Shown piece after piece: positions 7,791 through 16,294 of a DNA stretch of 64,000 bases. Position 1 is the stretch's first letter; each line of letters opens with the position of its first letter. The notes beneath the pieces are model-generated. The model ran no database searches. It was not told the DNA's origin and saw only the letters and a program-made list of their open reading frames with translations. The DNA is taken from NCBI RefSeq assembly GCF_005234135.1, contig NZ_CP039965.1, positions 310,001-374,000 of the forward strand, read 5' to 3'. Source of the stretch: Pseudorhodobacter turbinis (GTDB lineage: Bacteria; Pseudomonadota; Alphaproteobacteria; Rhodobacterales; Rhodobacteraceae). The position numbers were made by a program, and so were the translations under genes.

Positions 7791-9545
7791 ATGGCACAGG
7801 CAATGACTGGCGCGGAAATGGTGGTTCAAGCCTTGAGGGATCAGGGCGTTGAGGTGGTCTTTGGCTACCCCGGCGGGGCAGTCTTGCCGATTTATGACGC
7901 TCTTTTCCAGCAAAACCACATTCGCCATATCCTTGTGCGGCATGAACAAGGGGCTGTGCATATGGCCGAAGGCTATGCCCGCTCTACGGGTAAGCCCGGC
8001 GTGGTGATTGTGACCTCTGGCCCCGGTGCGACAAATGCGGTGACGGGGCTGACCGATGCGCTGATGGACAGCATCCCGCTGGTGGTGCTGTCGGGGCAGG
8101 TTCCGACCTTTATGATCGGGACGGACGGGTTCCAGGAGGCCGATACAGTGGGCATCACCCGCCCCTGCACAAAGCATAATTGGCTGGTCAAAGACACGGC
8201 CAACCTGTCGGAAACCATCCATCAGGCATTTCATATTGCTACCAAGGGCCGTCCCGGCCCGGTGCTGATCGACATTCCCAAGGATGTTCAGTTTGCCACC
8301 GCTGATTATTCCGGCCCGCAAAAGGCCAAAGTGTCGCATTATCAGCCCAAGCTGAAGGGCGATCTGGAAGCGATCACCCGCATGGTTGAGATGATGGAAA
8401 CCGCAGAACGGCCCGTATTTTATACCGGCGGCGGCGTTATCAACTCCAGCCCCGCCGCAAGCCAGTTGTTGCGTGAATTTGTAGAGGCAACCGGCTTTCC
8501 CATCACCTCTACGCTGATGGGGCTGGGGGCATATCCTGCCTCGGGCGACAAGTGGTTGGGGATGCTGGGCATGCACGGTACCTATGAAGCCAATCTGACG
8601 ATGCACGGATGTGATTTGTTGCTCAATATTGGCGCGCGTTTTGATGACCGGATCACCGGGCGCATCCCCGATTTCAGCCCGAACAGCCGCAAGGTGCATG
8701 TCGATATCGACGCCTCCAGCCTGAACAAGGTGATCCGTGTTGACGTGCCGATCCTCGGCGATGTCGGCCATATTCTGGAAGATGCTCTGCGTCTTTGGAA
8801 GGCGCGCGGCCGCAAGGTGAACAAGCCCGCGCTGGCGACGTGGTGGAAGCAGATCGAGGAATGGCGCGCGGTGAAATGCCTGACCTACAAAACCTCGGAC
8901 ACGATCATCAAGCCCCAATATGCCCTGCAACGGCTTGAGGCGCTGACCAAGGGGATGGACCGCTACATCACCACCGAGGTGGGCCAGCATCAGATGTGGG
9001 CCGCACAGTTCCTTGGCTTTGAGGACCCGAACCGTTGGATGACAAGCGGCGGCTTGGGCACGATGGGCTACGGGTTGCCGGCCTCTATCGGGGTGCAGAT
9101 CGCGCATCCCGACGCGCTGGTGATCAACGTCGCCGGTGAGGCTTCTTGGCTGATGAACATGCAAGAAATGGGCACGGCTGTTCAGTTCAAGGCGCCTGCC
9201 AAGCAGTTCATCCTCAACAATGAACGTCTGGGCATGGTCCGCCAGTGGCAGCAGCTGTTGCACGGTGAACGTTATTCGCAAAGCTGGTCCGAAAGCCTGC
9301 CTGATTTCGTGAAGCTGGCCGAGGCCTTTGGCTGCAAGGGGATCCGTTGCTCTGATCCGGCCGATTTGGATGATGCCATCATGGAGATGCTCCAATATGA
9401 CGGGCCGGTGATCTTTGATTGTCTTGTTGAAAAGCATGAGAATTGCTTCCCGATGATCCCGTCGGGCAAGGCCCATAACGAGATGCTGCTCGGGGATGCC
9501 GAAACCCAGGGCGTGATCGGTGCCACGGGTGCCGTTCTGGTTTAG
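7791..9545 (+). CDS. ilvB: Acetolactate synthase, large catalytic subunit
   Basis: 584-residue thiamine-diphosphate enzyme catalysing the first common step of valine, leucine and isoleucine synthesis. Visible: GYPGGAVLPIYDAL, the catalytic Glu52 in VRHEQGAVHMAEGYA, TSGPGATNAVTGL, the FAD-region stretch and the C-terminal cofactor motif. In that motif the usual GDG/GDA start reads GEASW, followed by the expected ILNN. The start is the ATG at 7791. It is followed after 84 bases by ilvN and controlled by the upstream leader and attenuator. Confidence 0.96.
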   Translation: MAQAMTGAEMVVQALRDQGVEVVFGYPGGAVLPIYDALFQQNHIRHILVRHEQGAVHMAEGYARSTGKPGVVIVTSGPGATNAVTGLTDALMDSIPLVVLSGQVPTFMIGTDGFQEADTVGITRPCTKHNWLVKDTANLSETIHQAFHIATKGRPGPVLIDIPKDVQFATADYSGPQKAKVSHYQPKLKGDLEAITRMVEMMETAERPVFYTGGGVINSSPAASQLLREFVEATGFPITSTLMGLGAYPASGDKWLGMLGMHGTYEANLTMHGCDLLLNIGARFDDRITGRIPDFSPNSRKVHVDIDASSLNKVIRVDVPILGDVGHILEDALRLWKARGRKVNKPALATWWKQIEEWRAVKCLTYKTSDTIIKPQYALQRLEALTKGMDRYITTEVGQHQMWAAQFLGFEDPNRWMTSGGLGTMGYGLPASIGVQIAHPDALVINVAGEASWLMNMQEMGTAVQFKAPAKQFILNNERLGMVRQWQQLLHGERYSQSWSESLPDFVKLAEAFGCKGIRCSDPADLDDAIMEMLQYDGPVIFDCLVEKHENCFPMIPSGKAHNEMLLGDAETQGVIGATGAVLV

Positions 9546-9629
9546 GGCCGCACTTCCAGGATCGTGTAGGGGGCTGATGTGGCCCCCTGCCCCCAAGGAC
9601 AATTTTACCGAACAGAAAGGGCGAACCCG

Positions 9630-10190
9630 ATGTCGGCGCTCAATATCAAACAAGGTTCCACCAGCCATTCCGCCTATGAACTGCGCGACCCGAATGGCGA
9701 TATAATTGAACAGCATACTTTGGCGGTTCTGGTCGATAACGAAAGCGGTGTTCTGGCGCGAGTGATCGGGCTTTTTTCGGGACGCGGCTACAACATCGAC
9801 AGCCTGACCGTGGCCGAGATTGACCACGAGGGCCACCGCTCACGGATCACCATTGTAACGCGCGGCACGCCGCCGGTGATTGAGCAGATCAAAGCGCAGC
9901 TGGGCCGGATTGTGCCCGTCCACGAAGTGCATGACCTAACGGTTGAAGGCCCCTCGGTACAACGCGAACTGGCGCTGTTCAAAGTGACGGGCAAGGGCGA
10001 TGCGCGCATCGAGGCACTGCGTCTGGCCGAAATTTTCCGCGCCAATGTGGTCGACAGCACCCTGAGCAGCTTTGTGTTCGAGATGACAGGAACGCCGGAA
10101 AAGATCGATGCCTTTGCCGATCTTATGCGCCCCTTGGGCCTAATGGAAATCGCGCGGACCGGGGTTGCGGCCCTCTCGCGCGGCGCCTGA
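9630..10190 (+). CDS. ilvN: Acetolactate synthase, small regulatory subunit
   Basis: 186-residue regulatory subunit that binds valine and activates IlvB. The ACT domain is at the N-terminus (HTLAVLVDNESGVLARVIGL, then FSGRGYNIDSLTVAEIDHEG). The C-terminal domain contains LFKVTGKGDARIEALRLAEI and VDSTLSSFVFEMTGTPEKID. The ATG at 9630 follows GAAAGGGC. Same operon as ilvB. Confidence 0.95.
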   Translation: MSALNIKQGSTSHSAYELRDPNGDIIEQHTLAVLVDNESGVLARVIGLFSGRGYNIDSLTVAEIDHEGHRSRITIVTRGTPPVIEQIKAQLGRIVPVHEVHDLTVEGPSVQRELALFKVTGKGDARIEALRLAEIFRANVVDSTLSSFVFEMTGTPEKIDAFADLMRPLGLMEIARTGVAALSRGA

Positions 10191-10231
10191 AAATTGCGCC
10201 ATCCGCGCGGGTTCGTGCGGATGGCCTGCGC

Positions 10232-11008
10232 TTAGCGCCCTTCAAAGCGGGCGGGACGTTTTTCAAGAAAGGCGATGACGCCTTCTTTGAAATCATGGGT
10301 TTGGCCGCATTCCCCTTGCAACTTTGCCTCCAGCGCCAGCTGTTGATCCAGCGTGTTGCCATGGCTGGCGCGGATAGCGGTCTTTACCCCACGATAAGCC
10401 GCCGTGGGCCCCTTTGCCAGATGGTTTGCCCGCGCGCGCCAATGCGCCTCGAAGGCGTCATCAGGGATGGATTCAAAGATCATCCCCCAGCTTGCGGCCT
10501 GATCGGCACTGATCTTATCTGCAAAAAGCGCCGCCCCCATCGCACGGGCCGCCCCGATCTGGCGCGGTAGCCAATAGGTGCCGCCTGCATCCGGGATCAA
10601 CCCGATGCGGGTAAAGGCCTGAATGAAACTGGCCGATTGTGCGGCGATCACAACATCTGCCGCCAGCGCAAGGTTCGCCCCTGCCCCCGCCGCCGCGCCA
10701 TTGACCGCAGAAATCGTCGGCACCGGACAGTCATAAATCGCGCGCAGCAACGGCTCATACTCATCGCGCAGCGTGCGCTCCAGGTCGATATCATCAATCC
10801 TGGCGGCATCCCCAAGGTCCTGCCCCGAACAAAACGCGCGCCCTTCCCCCGTCAACACCAAGGCCCGCGCCGATTTTCCCGCCGCCTTCACCGCATGCAA
10901 AAGTTCGGCGCGCATCTGGCTGGACAGCGCATTCATCACCTCCGGCCGGTTGAGGGTAATGATGCCAAGGCCGTCCGCCTCGGCATAGGTGATGGTGTCG
11001 TAATTCAT
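10232..11008 (-). CDS. Enoyl-CoA hydratase/isomerase, PaaG-like
   Basis: 258-residue crotonase-fold protein. The oxyanion-hole segments are present: GEGRAFCSGQDLGDAARIDD and PVPTISAVNGAAAGAGANLA. The SGQDLGD and FTRIGLIPDAGGTYWLPRQI sequences resemble PaaG, the ring-1,2-epoxyphenylacetyl-CoA isomerase of phenylacetate breakdown. No other paa gene is nearby, so a general beta-oxidation role is equally possible. It is a single gene, convergent with ilvN. Confidence 0.85.
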   Translation of the reverse strand: MNYDTITYAEADGLGIITLNRPEVMNALSSQMRAELLHAVKAAGKSARALVLTGEGRAFCSGQDLGDAARIDDIDLERTLRDEYEPLLRAIYDCPVPTISAVNGAAAGAGANLALAADVVIAAQSASFIQAFTRIGLIPDAGGTYWLPRQIGAARAMGAALFADKISADQAASWGMIFESIPDDAFEAHWRARANHLAKGPTAAYRGVKTAIRASHGNTLDQQLALEAKLQGECGQTHDFKEGVIAFLEKRPARFEGR

Positions 11009-11077
11009 GCAAAATCTCCTTTGGCTATCGGCCCAATATAGCCAGCCCGCCCACGGTTCACCAAGCGGGACGGTACG

Positions 11078-11530
11078 TTACTTTTTGAGAATTTCGGCCA
11101 GACGCTTTTCTTCTTCGGCGGAAAGTTCAACCACCGCGGCCTCTGCACCATTGCGGCGGCGGACATAGGCAAAGGCAATCCCGCCGCCCAGCAACAGCAT
11201 CAACGGCCCCGCAATCCACAGCAACAGGTTGGACCCTTTTGACGTCGGGTTCAGCAGCACATATTCGCCGTAACGCGCCACGATATAGTCAATCGCGGCA
11301 GCGTCGCTATCGCCTGCAACCAGCCGTTCGCGTAGCAATAGCCGCAGGTCGCGTGCAAGGTCGGCATTGCTGTCGTCAATATTTTCATTGCGACAGACAA
11401 GGCAACGCAGGTCCTTGGACAGCGCCCGCGCGCGGGCCTCCAGCACCGGATCGGAAAGGACCTCATTGGGTTGCACCGCCAAAGCAGGTGTGGCGATCAA
11501 AGCGGCCGAGAGAAAAAGAGCACGTATCAT
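11078..11530 (-). CDS. ccmH: Cytochrome c maturation protein CcmH
   Basis: 150-residue periplasmic thiol protein that handles apocytochrome c for heme attachment. A signal peptide (MIRALFLSAALIATPALA), the redox motif LRCLVCRNENIDDSNADLAR (Cys43, Cys46), and a C-terminal membrane anchor (LLLWIAGPLMLLLGGGIAFA) are visible. The ATG at 11530 overlaps the ccmF stop as ATGA, so translation is probably coupled. Only the CcmL-type domain is present; the TPR half found in E. coli CcmH is absent. Confidence 0.93.
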   Translation of the reverse strand: MIRALFLSAALIATPALAVQPNEVLSDPVLEARARALSKDLRCLVCRNENIDDSNADLARDLRLLLRERLVAGDSDAAAIDYIVARYGEYVLLNPTSKGSNLLLWIAGPLMLLLGGGIAFAYVRRRNGAEAAVVELSAEEEKRLAEILKK

Positions 11531-13500
11531 TCCGCAGGCACCGCCTTGATTTTTGCGGCGCGATTGCCCGCCGCGACACGGTAACGCCGGTCGGCAAGGC
11601 TGATGAATCCGCCCAATGACATCAAAATTGCCCCGCCCCAAATCCAGTTGGCAAAGGGTTTGAAATAACTGCGCACCGCCCAAGAGCCGTTGTCTTGCGC
11701 ATCCCCGATCACAACATAAAGGTCACGGGTAAAGCCGTAATCGATTCCGGCCTCGGTCGTGGGCATACCTGCCACCGGATAGACCCGTTTTTCAGGGTGA
11801 ACAGTGGACACAGGCTTGCCGTTTCGGGAAATATCAAAGGCCGCCATCGTGGTGTAATAGTTCGGCCCCAGCTCATCCTCGACCGAAGTCAGCGTGACGG
11901 TATAACCTTTCAGATCAAAGCTTTCGCCGATGTTCATCGTGCGGATATCTTCAACCTGCCACGCCATCATTGCCGATACTGCAAAGACAGTGATGCCAAA
12001 ACCGCTATGCGCAGTTGCCTTGCCCCAATCAGCGCGCGGCAGACGCATGATGCGACCCAAACGGTTGCCAAGCGACCCGCGTCCCGAACGTTGCCACAAA
12101 TCCGTCAACGCCCCGAACACAACCCAAGATCCAAGCCCCAAGCCAACCGGCCCAAGCGCCGAACGCCCCGTTTGCACCGCATAGGCCAACAGCCCCATAG
12201 ACACCGCCAGCACCAAGGCAGGCACCAAAGGACGGAAAGAACGGCCAATCACTGCGCGCTTCCACGGCATGATCGCGCCCAAGGGCAGCAGCAGCGCCAA
12301 GGCCACCATGAAGGGCGTGAAGGCGGCGTTGAAGAACGGCTCTCCGACGCTTAGCTTGCGGTCCCAGACCAGCTCGGCCACCAAGGGCCAGATGGTGCCG
12401 ACGAAAACCACCATGCAAGACACGGCCAGCAGCAGGTTATTGGCAACCAGCGCGCTTTCACGGCTGACGGGGGCAAAGAGGCCCTTGGCCTCCATCGCGC
12501 TGGCACGGGCGGCGAACAGCATCAGCGCCCCGCCCATGAAAAACGCAAGGATCAGCAGGATGAACACGCCGCGCTCGGGGTCATTGGCAAAGGCGTGCAC
12601 CGAGGTGATTACGCCAGAGCGCACGATAAACGTCCCGATAAGCGAGAACCCGAAGGCAAGAATCGCCAGCAGGATCGTCCATGCTTTCAATGCCTCACGC
12701 TTTTCCACCACGATCGCGGAATGCAGTAGGGCTGCCCCGATCAACCATGGCATAAAGCTTGCGTTTTCGACCGGGTCCCAGAACCAGAAACCACCCCAGC
12801 CAAGTTCATAATACGCCCACCACGACCCCAAAGCGATGCCGATGGTCAGGAAAATCCAGGCAGCCAAAGTCCAAGGGCGTACCCAACGGCCCCATGCCGC
12901 ATCAACGCGCCCCTCGATCAGGGCGGCCACCGCAAAGGAGAACGCCACCGACATACCGACATAGCCGAGGTAGAGGAACGGTGGATGGAAAGCGAGACCG
13001 GGGTCTTGCAGCAAAGGGTTCAGGTCTTGGCCGTTGAAGGGCGGCACTTCCAAACGCAGAAAAGGGTTTGATGTCAGCAGCATAAAGGCCAAAAAGGCCA
13101 CGCCGATGCTGCCCTGCACCCCCAAAACCCGCGCCCGCAAAGTGGGCGGCAGGTTGCTGCCAAACCACGCGACCGAAGCCCCGAACAGCGCCAAAATCAA
13201 CGACCACAGCAGCAAGGACCCCTCATGGTTCCCCCAAACGCCCGACACCTTATAAAGCATCGGTTTTAAGGTGTGAGAGTTGGAAACCACCAAACTGACC
13301 GAAAAATCCGAAGTCACAAAAGCATAGGTGAGGGCTGCAAAGCTGAAGGTTAACAGCAGGAATTGCACGCTCGCCGCGGCCTCCCCCGCAGCCATCCAGC
13401 CGGACCACCGCTTTTGCGCGCCAATAAGCGGCATCACCGTTTGAATCAGCGCCACAAAGAACGCGAGGATGAGGGCGAAATGGCCGAGTTCAACGATCAT
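11527..13500 (-). CDS. ccmF: Heme lyase subunit CcmF
   Basis: 657-residue multi-span inner-membrane protein of system I cytochrome c biogenesis. It takes heme from CcmE and ligates it to apocytochrome with CcmH. The tryptophan-rich WWD signature is plain (YYELGWGGFWFWDPVENASF), as are the conserved VWGNHEGSLLLWSLIL and PPFLYLGYVGMSVAFSFAVA. Length is typical. It is translationally coupled to ccmH. Its N-terminus faces the Lrp gene at 13594. Confidence 0.95.
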   Translation of the reverse strand: MIVELGHFALILAFFVALIQTVMPLIGAQKRWSGWMAAGEAAASVQFLLLTFSFAALTYAFVTSDFSVSLVVSNSHTLKPMLYKVSGVWGNHEGSLLLWSLILALFGASVAWFGSNLPPTLRARVLGVQGSIGVAFLAFMLLTSNPFLRLEVPPFNGQDLNPLLQDPGLAFHPPFLYLGYVGMSVAFSFAVAALIEGRVDAAWGRWVRPWTLAAWIFLTIGIALGSWWAYYELGWGGFWFWDPVENASFMPWLIGAALLHSAIVVEKREALKAWTILLAILAFGFSLIGTFIVRSGVITSVHAFANDPERGVFILLILAFFMGGALMLFAARASAMEAKGLFAPVSRESALVANNLLLAVSCMVVFVGTIWPLVAELVWDRKLSVGEPFFNAAFTPFMVALALLLPLGAIMPWKRAVIGRSFRPLVPALVLAVSMGLLAYAVQTGRSALGPVGLGLGSWVVFGALTDLWQRSGRGSLGNRLGRIMRLPRADWGKATAHSGFGITVFAVSAMMAWQVEDIRTMNIGESFDLKGYTVTLTSVEDELGPNYYTTMAAFDISRNGKPVSTVHPEKRVYPVAGMPTTEAGIDYGFTRDLYVVIGDAQDNGSWAVRSYFKPFANWIWGGAILMSLGGFISLADRRYRVAAGNRAAKIKAVPAE

Positions 13501-13593
13501 GGGGTTATCCTGTTATACACTGCGCCAACCTAGCGCGAAAATCGCGTGGGGCCAATGGGGCTGCGTTAAGCCGTCGCAGGGTTGTGAAGACGC

Positions 13594-14034
13594 TCAAACC
13601 GTTTTGCGCGGGGCCGCGCGGCGGGTGGACAGCAAAAGATTGGTTTCTGATGTCACAACACCGTCAATCTCGCGCACCCTAAACATCACCTCATCAAGGT
13701 CGGGCAAGGTGGCGGTGCCAATCTCTGCGATCAAATCCCACCTGCCATTGGTCGAATGGACTGCCTGAACTGCCGGTATGCCAGAGAGCCGCGCCATGGT
13801 TTTCTCGGCCCCGCGCCCCTCGATTGCAATCATCATCAGGGCGCGCACAGGGGCAGAGGCAACATCCCCCCGCGTCAGCACGGTAAAGCCGACAATCTCT
13901 CCGGCGGTTTGCAAGCGTTCCATACGGACACGCACGGTCGCCCGTGCAAGGCCCAATCGGGCGGCCAGTTCGGATAAAGAGGCGCGGCCGTCCCGACGCA
14001 GCTCGGCAATCAGAGCCTGATCTGTATCATCCAT
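13594..14034 (-). CDS. Lrp/AsnC-family regulator, probably of the arginase-OCD genes
   Basis: 146-residue Lrp-type protein: helix-turn-helix MDDTDQALIAELRRDGRASL then LAARLGLARATVRVRMERLQ, followed by the ligand-binding AsnC domain (IPAVQAVHSTNGRWDLIAEI). The start is the ATG at 14034, matching the family N-terminus. It is divergent from arginase across 114 bp; Lrp relatives often control arginine or ornithine breakdown, so these are its likely targets (inference). Confidence 0.88.
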   Translation of the reverse strand: MDDTDQALIAELRRDGRASLSELAARLGLARATVRVRMERLQTAGEIVGFTVLTRGDVASAPVRALMMIAIEGRGAEKTMARLSGIPAVQAVHSTNGRWDLIAEIGTATLPDLDEVMFRVREIDGVVTSETNLLLSTRRAAPRKTV

Positions 14035-14148
14035 AATGGCAAAGCCTTTTATCAAAACGCACAATCAAGCATTCACATTGGCAAAAATATAGCTTCATTC
14101 TGCCAGACAAGCCAAGCAAATATTGGGAAACAGTTATCGGAGGGCCCA

Positions 14149-15081
14149 ATGGCCAAGACCTGCATTCTTATCGGCGCCGCGATTGATGAGGGCCAACGTC
14201 GCCCCGGTTGTCTTATGGGGCCGGCGGCCTACCGTGTGGCGGGGCTGCCCCAAGCCTTGCAAGAGCTAGGCCACGGCGTTGAGGATCGCGGTGACGTGGC
14301 AGTTGTGCCGGATCATGACGCGCAATGCCCCAACCCGGCCGTGCATTCACTGGCCGAGGTGGTCGGCATGGCGAATGCCCTGCGCAAGGCCACAGATGAG
14401 GCGCTGGATGCAGGCTTCCCCATCATCATGGGCGGCGATCATTCGCTCGCGCTCGGCTCGGTCGCGGGGGCGGCTGCGCATGCGGCGGCCAAGGGTAAGC
14501 CTTTGTTTTTACTTTGGCTTGATGCGCATTCTGATTTCCACACCCCCCTGACCACGACCAGCGGAAACTTGCATGGCACCCCTGTTGCCTATTGCACAGG
14601 CCGCGATGGCTTTGACGCCTTTGGCCCCTTTCCCGCCCCGATCCCGCCGGAAAATATCTGCCTCTTCGGTATCCGCTCAGTTGATCCGGCGGAGCATGCG
14701 GCGCTATTGAATCATGACATTGAAATCAATGACATGCGGGTTCTGGATGAACACGGCATCGTTAAACCGCTGCGTGATTTCCTGAATAAGGTCGCAGCGG
14801 CGGGTGGCATGCTTCATGTCTCCCTGGATGTGGATTTTCTGGACCCGTCGATCGCGCCCGCCGTTGGCACCACCGTTCCCGGCGGCACCACGATTCGCGA
14901 GGCGCATCTGGTGATGGAGCTTTTGCATGAAAGCGCGCTTGTCACCTCGCTTGATCTAGTGGAACTGAACCCCTTTTTGGACGATCGCGGCCGCACAGCG
15001 CGTCTGATGGTCGATCTGGTCGCATCCCTTATGGGGCGCAAGGTGTTTGACCGCCCCACCCGCAGCTATTCCGGAGCATGA
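14149..15081 (+). CDS. rocF: Arginase
   Basis: 310-residue ureohydrolase that splits arginine into ornithine and urea. Manganese-site motifs are intact: IIMGGDHSLALGS (Asp97/His98), LLWLDAHSDFHTP (Asp125, His127, Asp129) and VSLDVDFLDPSIAPAVGTTV. The next gene, which starts one base after its stop, uses ornithine, which supports arginase over agmatinase. CGGAGGGCCC precedes the ATG. Confidence 0.94.
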   Translation: MAKTCILIGAAIDEGQRRPGCLMGPAAYRVAGLPQALQELGHGVEDRGDVAVVPDHDAQCPNPAVHSLAEVVGMANALRKATDEALDAGFPIIMGGDHSLALGSVAGAAAHAAAKGKPLFLLWLDAHSDFHTPLTTTSGNLHGTPVAYCTGRDGFDAFGPFPAPIPPENICLFGIRSVDPAEHAALLNHDIEINDMRVLDEHGIVKPLRDFLNKVAAAGGMLHVSLDVDFLDPSIAPAVGTTVPGGTTIREAHLVMELLHESALVTSLDLVELNPFLDDRGRTARLMVDLVASLMGRKVFDRPTRSYSGA

Positions 15082-15082
15082 A

Positions 15083-16126
15083 ATGAACCTTCCCTCAAAG
15101 CAGGCCTATGTGCCTTTTGTAAGCGTAGACAATATGATGAAGCTGGTTCTTCAGATTGGCGTTGAGCGCGTTCTGGCCGATCTGGTAGGCGAGATCGAGG
15201 ATGATTTTCGCCGCTGGCCGAAATTTGACAAGACCCCGCGGGTGGCAAGCCATTCCGATGTTGGCGTTATCGAATTGATGCCAACCTCGGACGGGGAAAC
15301 CTACGGGTTCAAATATGTGAACGGGCACCCTTCCAACATGAAGAAGGGCCTGCAAACTGTTACAGCCTTTGGGCTTTTGGCAGATGTAGGAACCGGATAT
15401 CCAATTCTTTTGACGGAAATGACCATCCTGACGGCCCTGCGCACCGCCGCGACCAGTGCGATGGCCGCGAAATGGCTGGCACCCAAAGGGGCCAAGGTCA
15501 TGGCCCTGATCGGCAATGGCGCCCAGTCGGAATTTCAAGCGCTGGCCTTCAAGGCGATCTGCGGGATCGAGGAAATTCGCCTCTATGACGTCGATGCCCA
15601 AGCCACCGCCAAATGCATGGCCAATCTTGAGGGGCGCGGGATCACCTTGACTGCCTGCAAAACCCCGCAAGAGGCGATTGAGGGCGCGCAGATCATCACC
15701 ACCGTCACCGCCGACAAGCAATATGCCACCATCCTGACCGATAATATGGTTGGCGCGGGCGTGCATATCAACGCCATCGGCGGCGATTGCCCTGGCAAGA
15801 CGGAACTGCACCGCGATATCCTTCTGCGTTCGTCTATCTTTGTTGAATACCCGCCCCAAACTCGGATCGAGGGCGAGATTCAGCAGATGGAAGCCGATCA
15901 TCCGGTAACAGAGCTGTGGCAGGTCATCACCGGTGAAGGGCAAGGCCGCAAAAGCCCGACCGAGGTCACATTGTTTGATTCCGTCGGCTTTGCCATCGAA
16001 GATTTCTCGGCGCTGCGTTACATCCATGGGAAATTGGCCGAAACTGGACTGTTTGAGCAGCTCGATATGATCGCCGATCCGGATGATCCACGCGACCTTT
16101 TCGGCATGTTGCTGCGCTCTGCCTAG
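15083..16126 (+). CDS. ocd: Ornithine cyclodeaminase
   Basis: 347-residue enzyme of the ornithine cyclodeaminase/mu-crystallin family, converting ornithine to proline with NAD and releasing ammonia. Visible: ELMPTSDGETYGFKYVNGHP, the nucleotide-binding VMALIGNGAQSEFQALAFKA, and GVHINAIGGDCPGKTELHRD. The start MNLPSKQAYVPF (ATG 15083) begins one base after the arginase stop, so the two form an arginine-to-proline unit. An upstream in-frame start inside arginase is not needed. Confidence 0.94.
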   Translation: MNLPSKQAYVPFVSVDNMMKLVLQIGVERVLADLVGEIEDDFRRWPKFDKTPRVASHSDVGVIELMPTSDGETYGFKYVNGHPSNMKKGLQTVTAFGLLADVGTGYPILLTEMTILTALRTAATSAMAAKWLAPKGAKVMALIGNGAQSEFQALAFKAICGIEEIRLYDVDAQATAKCMANLEGRGITLTACKTPQEAIEGAQIITTVTADKQYATILTDNMVGAGVHINAIGGDCPGKTELHRDILLRSSIFVEYPPQTRIEGEIQQMEADHPVTELWQVITGEGQGRKSPTEVTLFDSVGFAIEDFSALRYIHGKLAETGLFEQLDMIADPDDPRDLFGMLLRSA

Positions 16127-16172
16127 GATTGGCTGCCGGTTCACCCGCAAACCAGTGTTAAATCGGGTTTTT

Positions 16173-16190
16173 GGGGCCCTATTGGGCCCC
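16173..16190 (+). other. GC-rich hairpin between ocd and gyrA
   Basis: GGGGCCC-TATT-GGGCCCC, a perfect 7-bp stem with a 4-base loop, 46 bases after the ocd stop. No T-run follows, so it is either a weak terminator or mRNA 3'-end structure. Confidence 0.45.
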
Positions 16191-16294
16191 TTGGGGGCCT
16201 TGGTGGCATTGCACCCCATATCAGGGATGGTCTATAGTCTGGCAAGCTAGATATAGCCCTGCTTGGCGGGGCCGGGAAAGAAAGAGCGGCAGAC

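Noticed and set aside
7668-9836. Very long open frame on the minus strand opposite ilvB/ilvN
   Set aside because: It is the mirror frame of GC-rich ilvB codons; no family motif, no ribosome-binding site, and both plus-strand genes are certain.
16173-16190. Hairpin before gyrA as a riboswitch
   Set aside because: A single 7-bp stem without conserved loops; not enough for any known riboswitch class.
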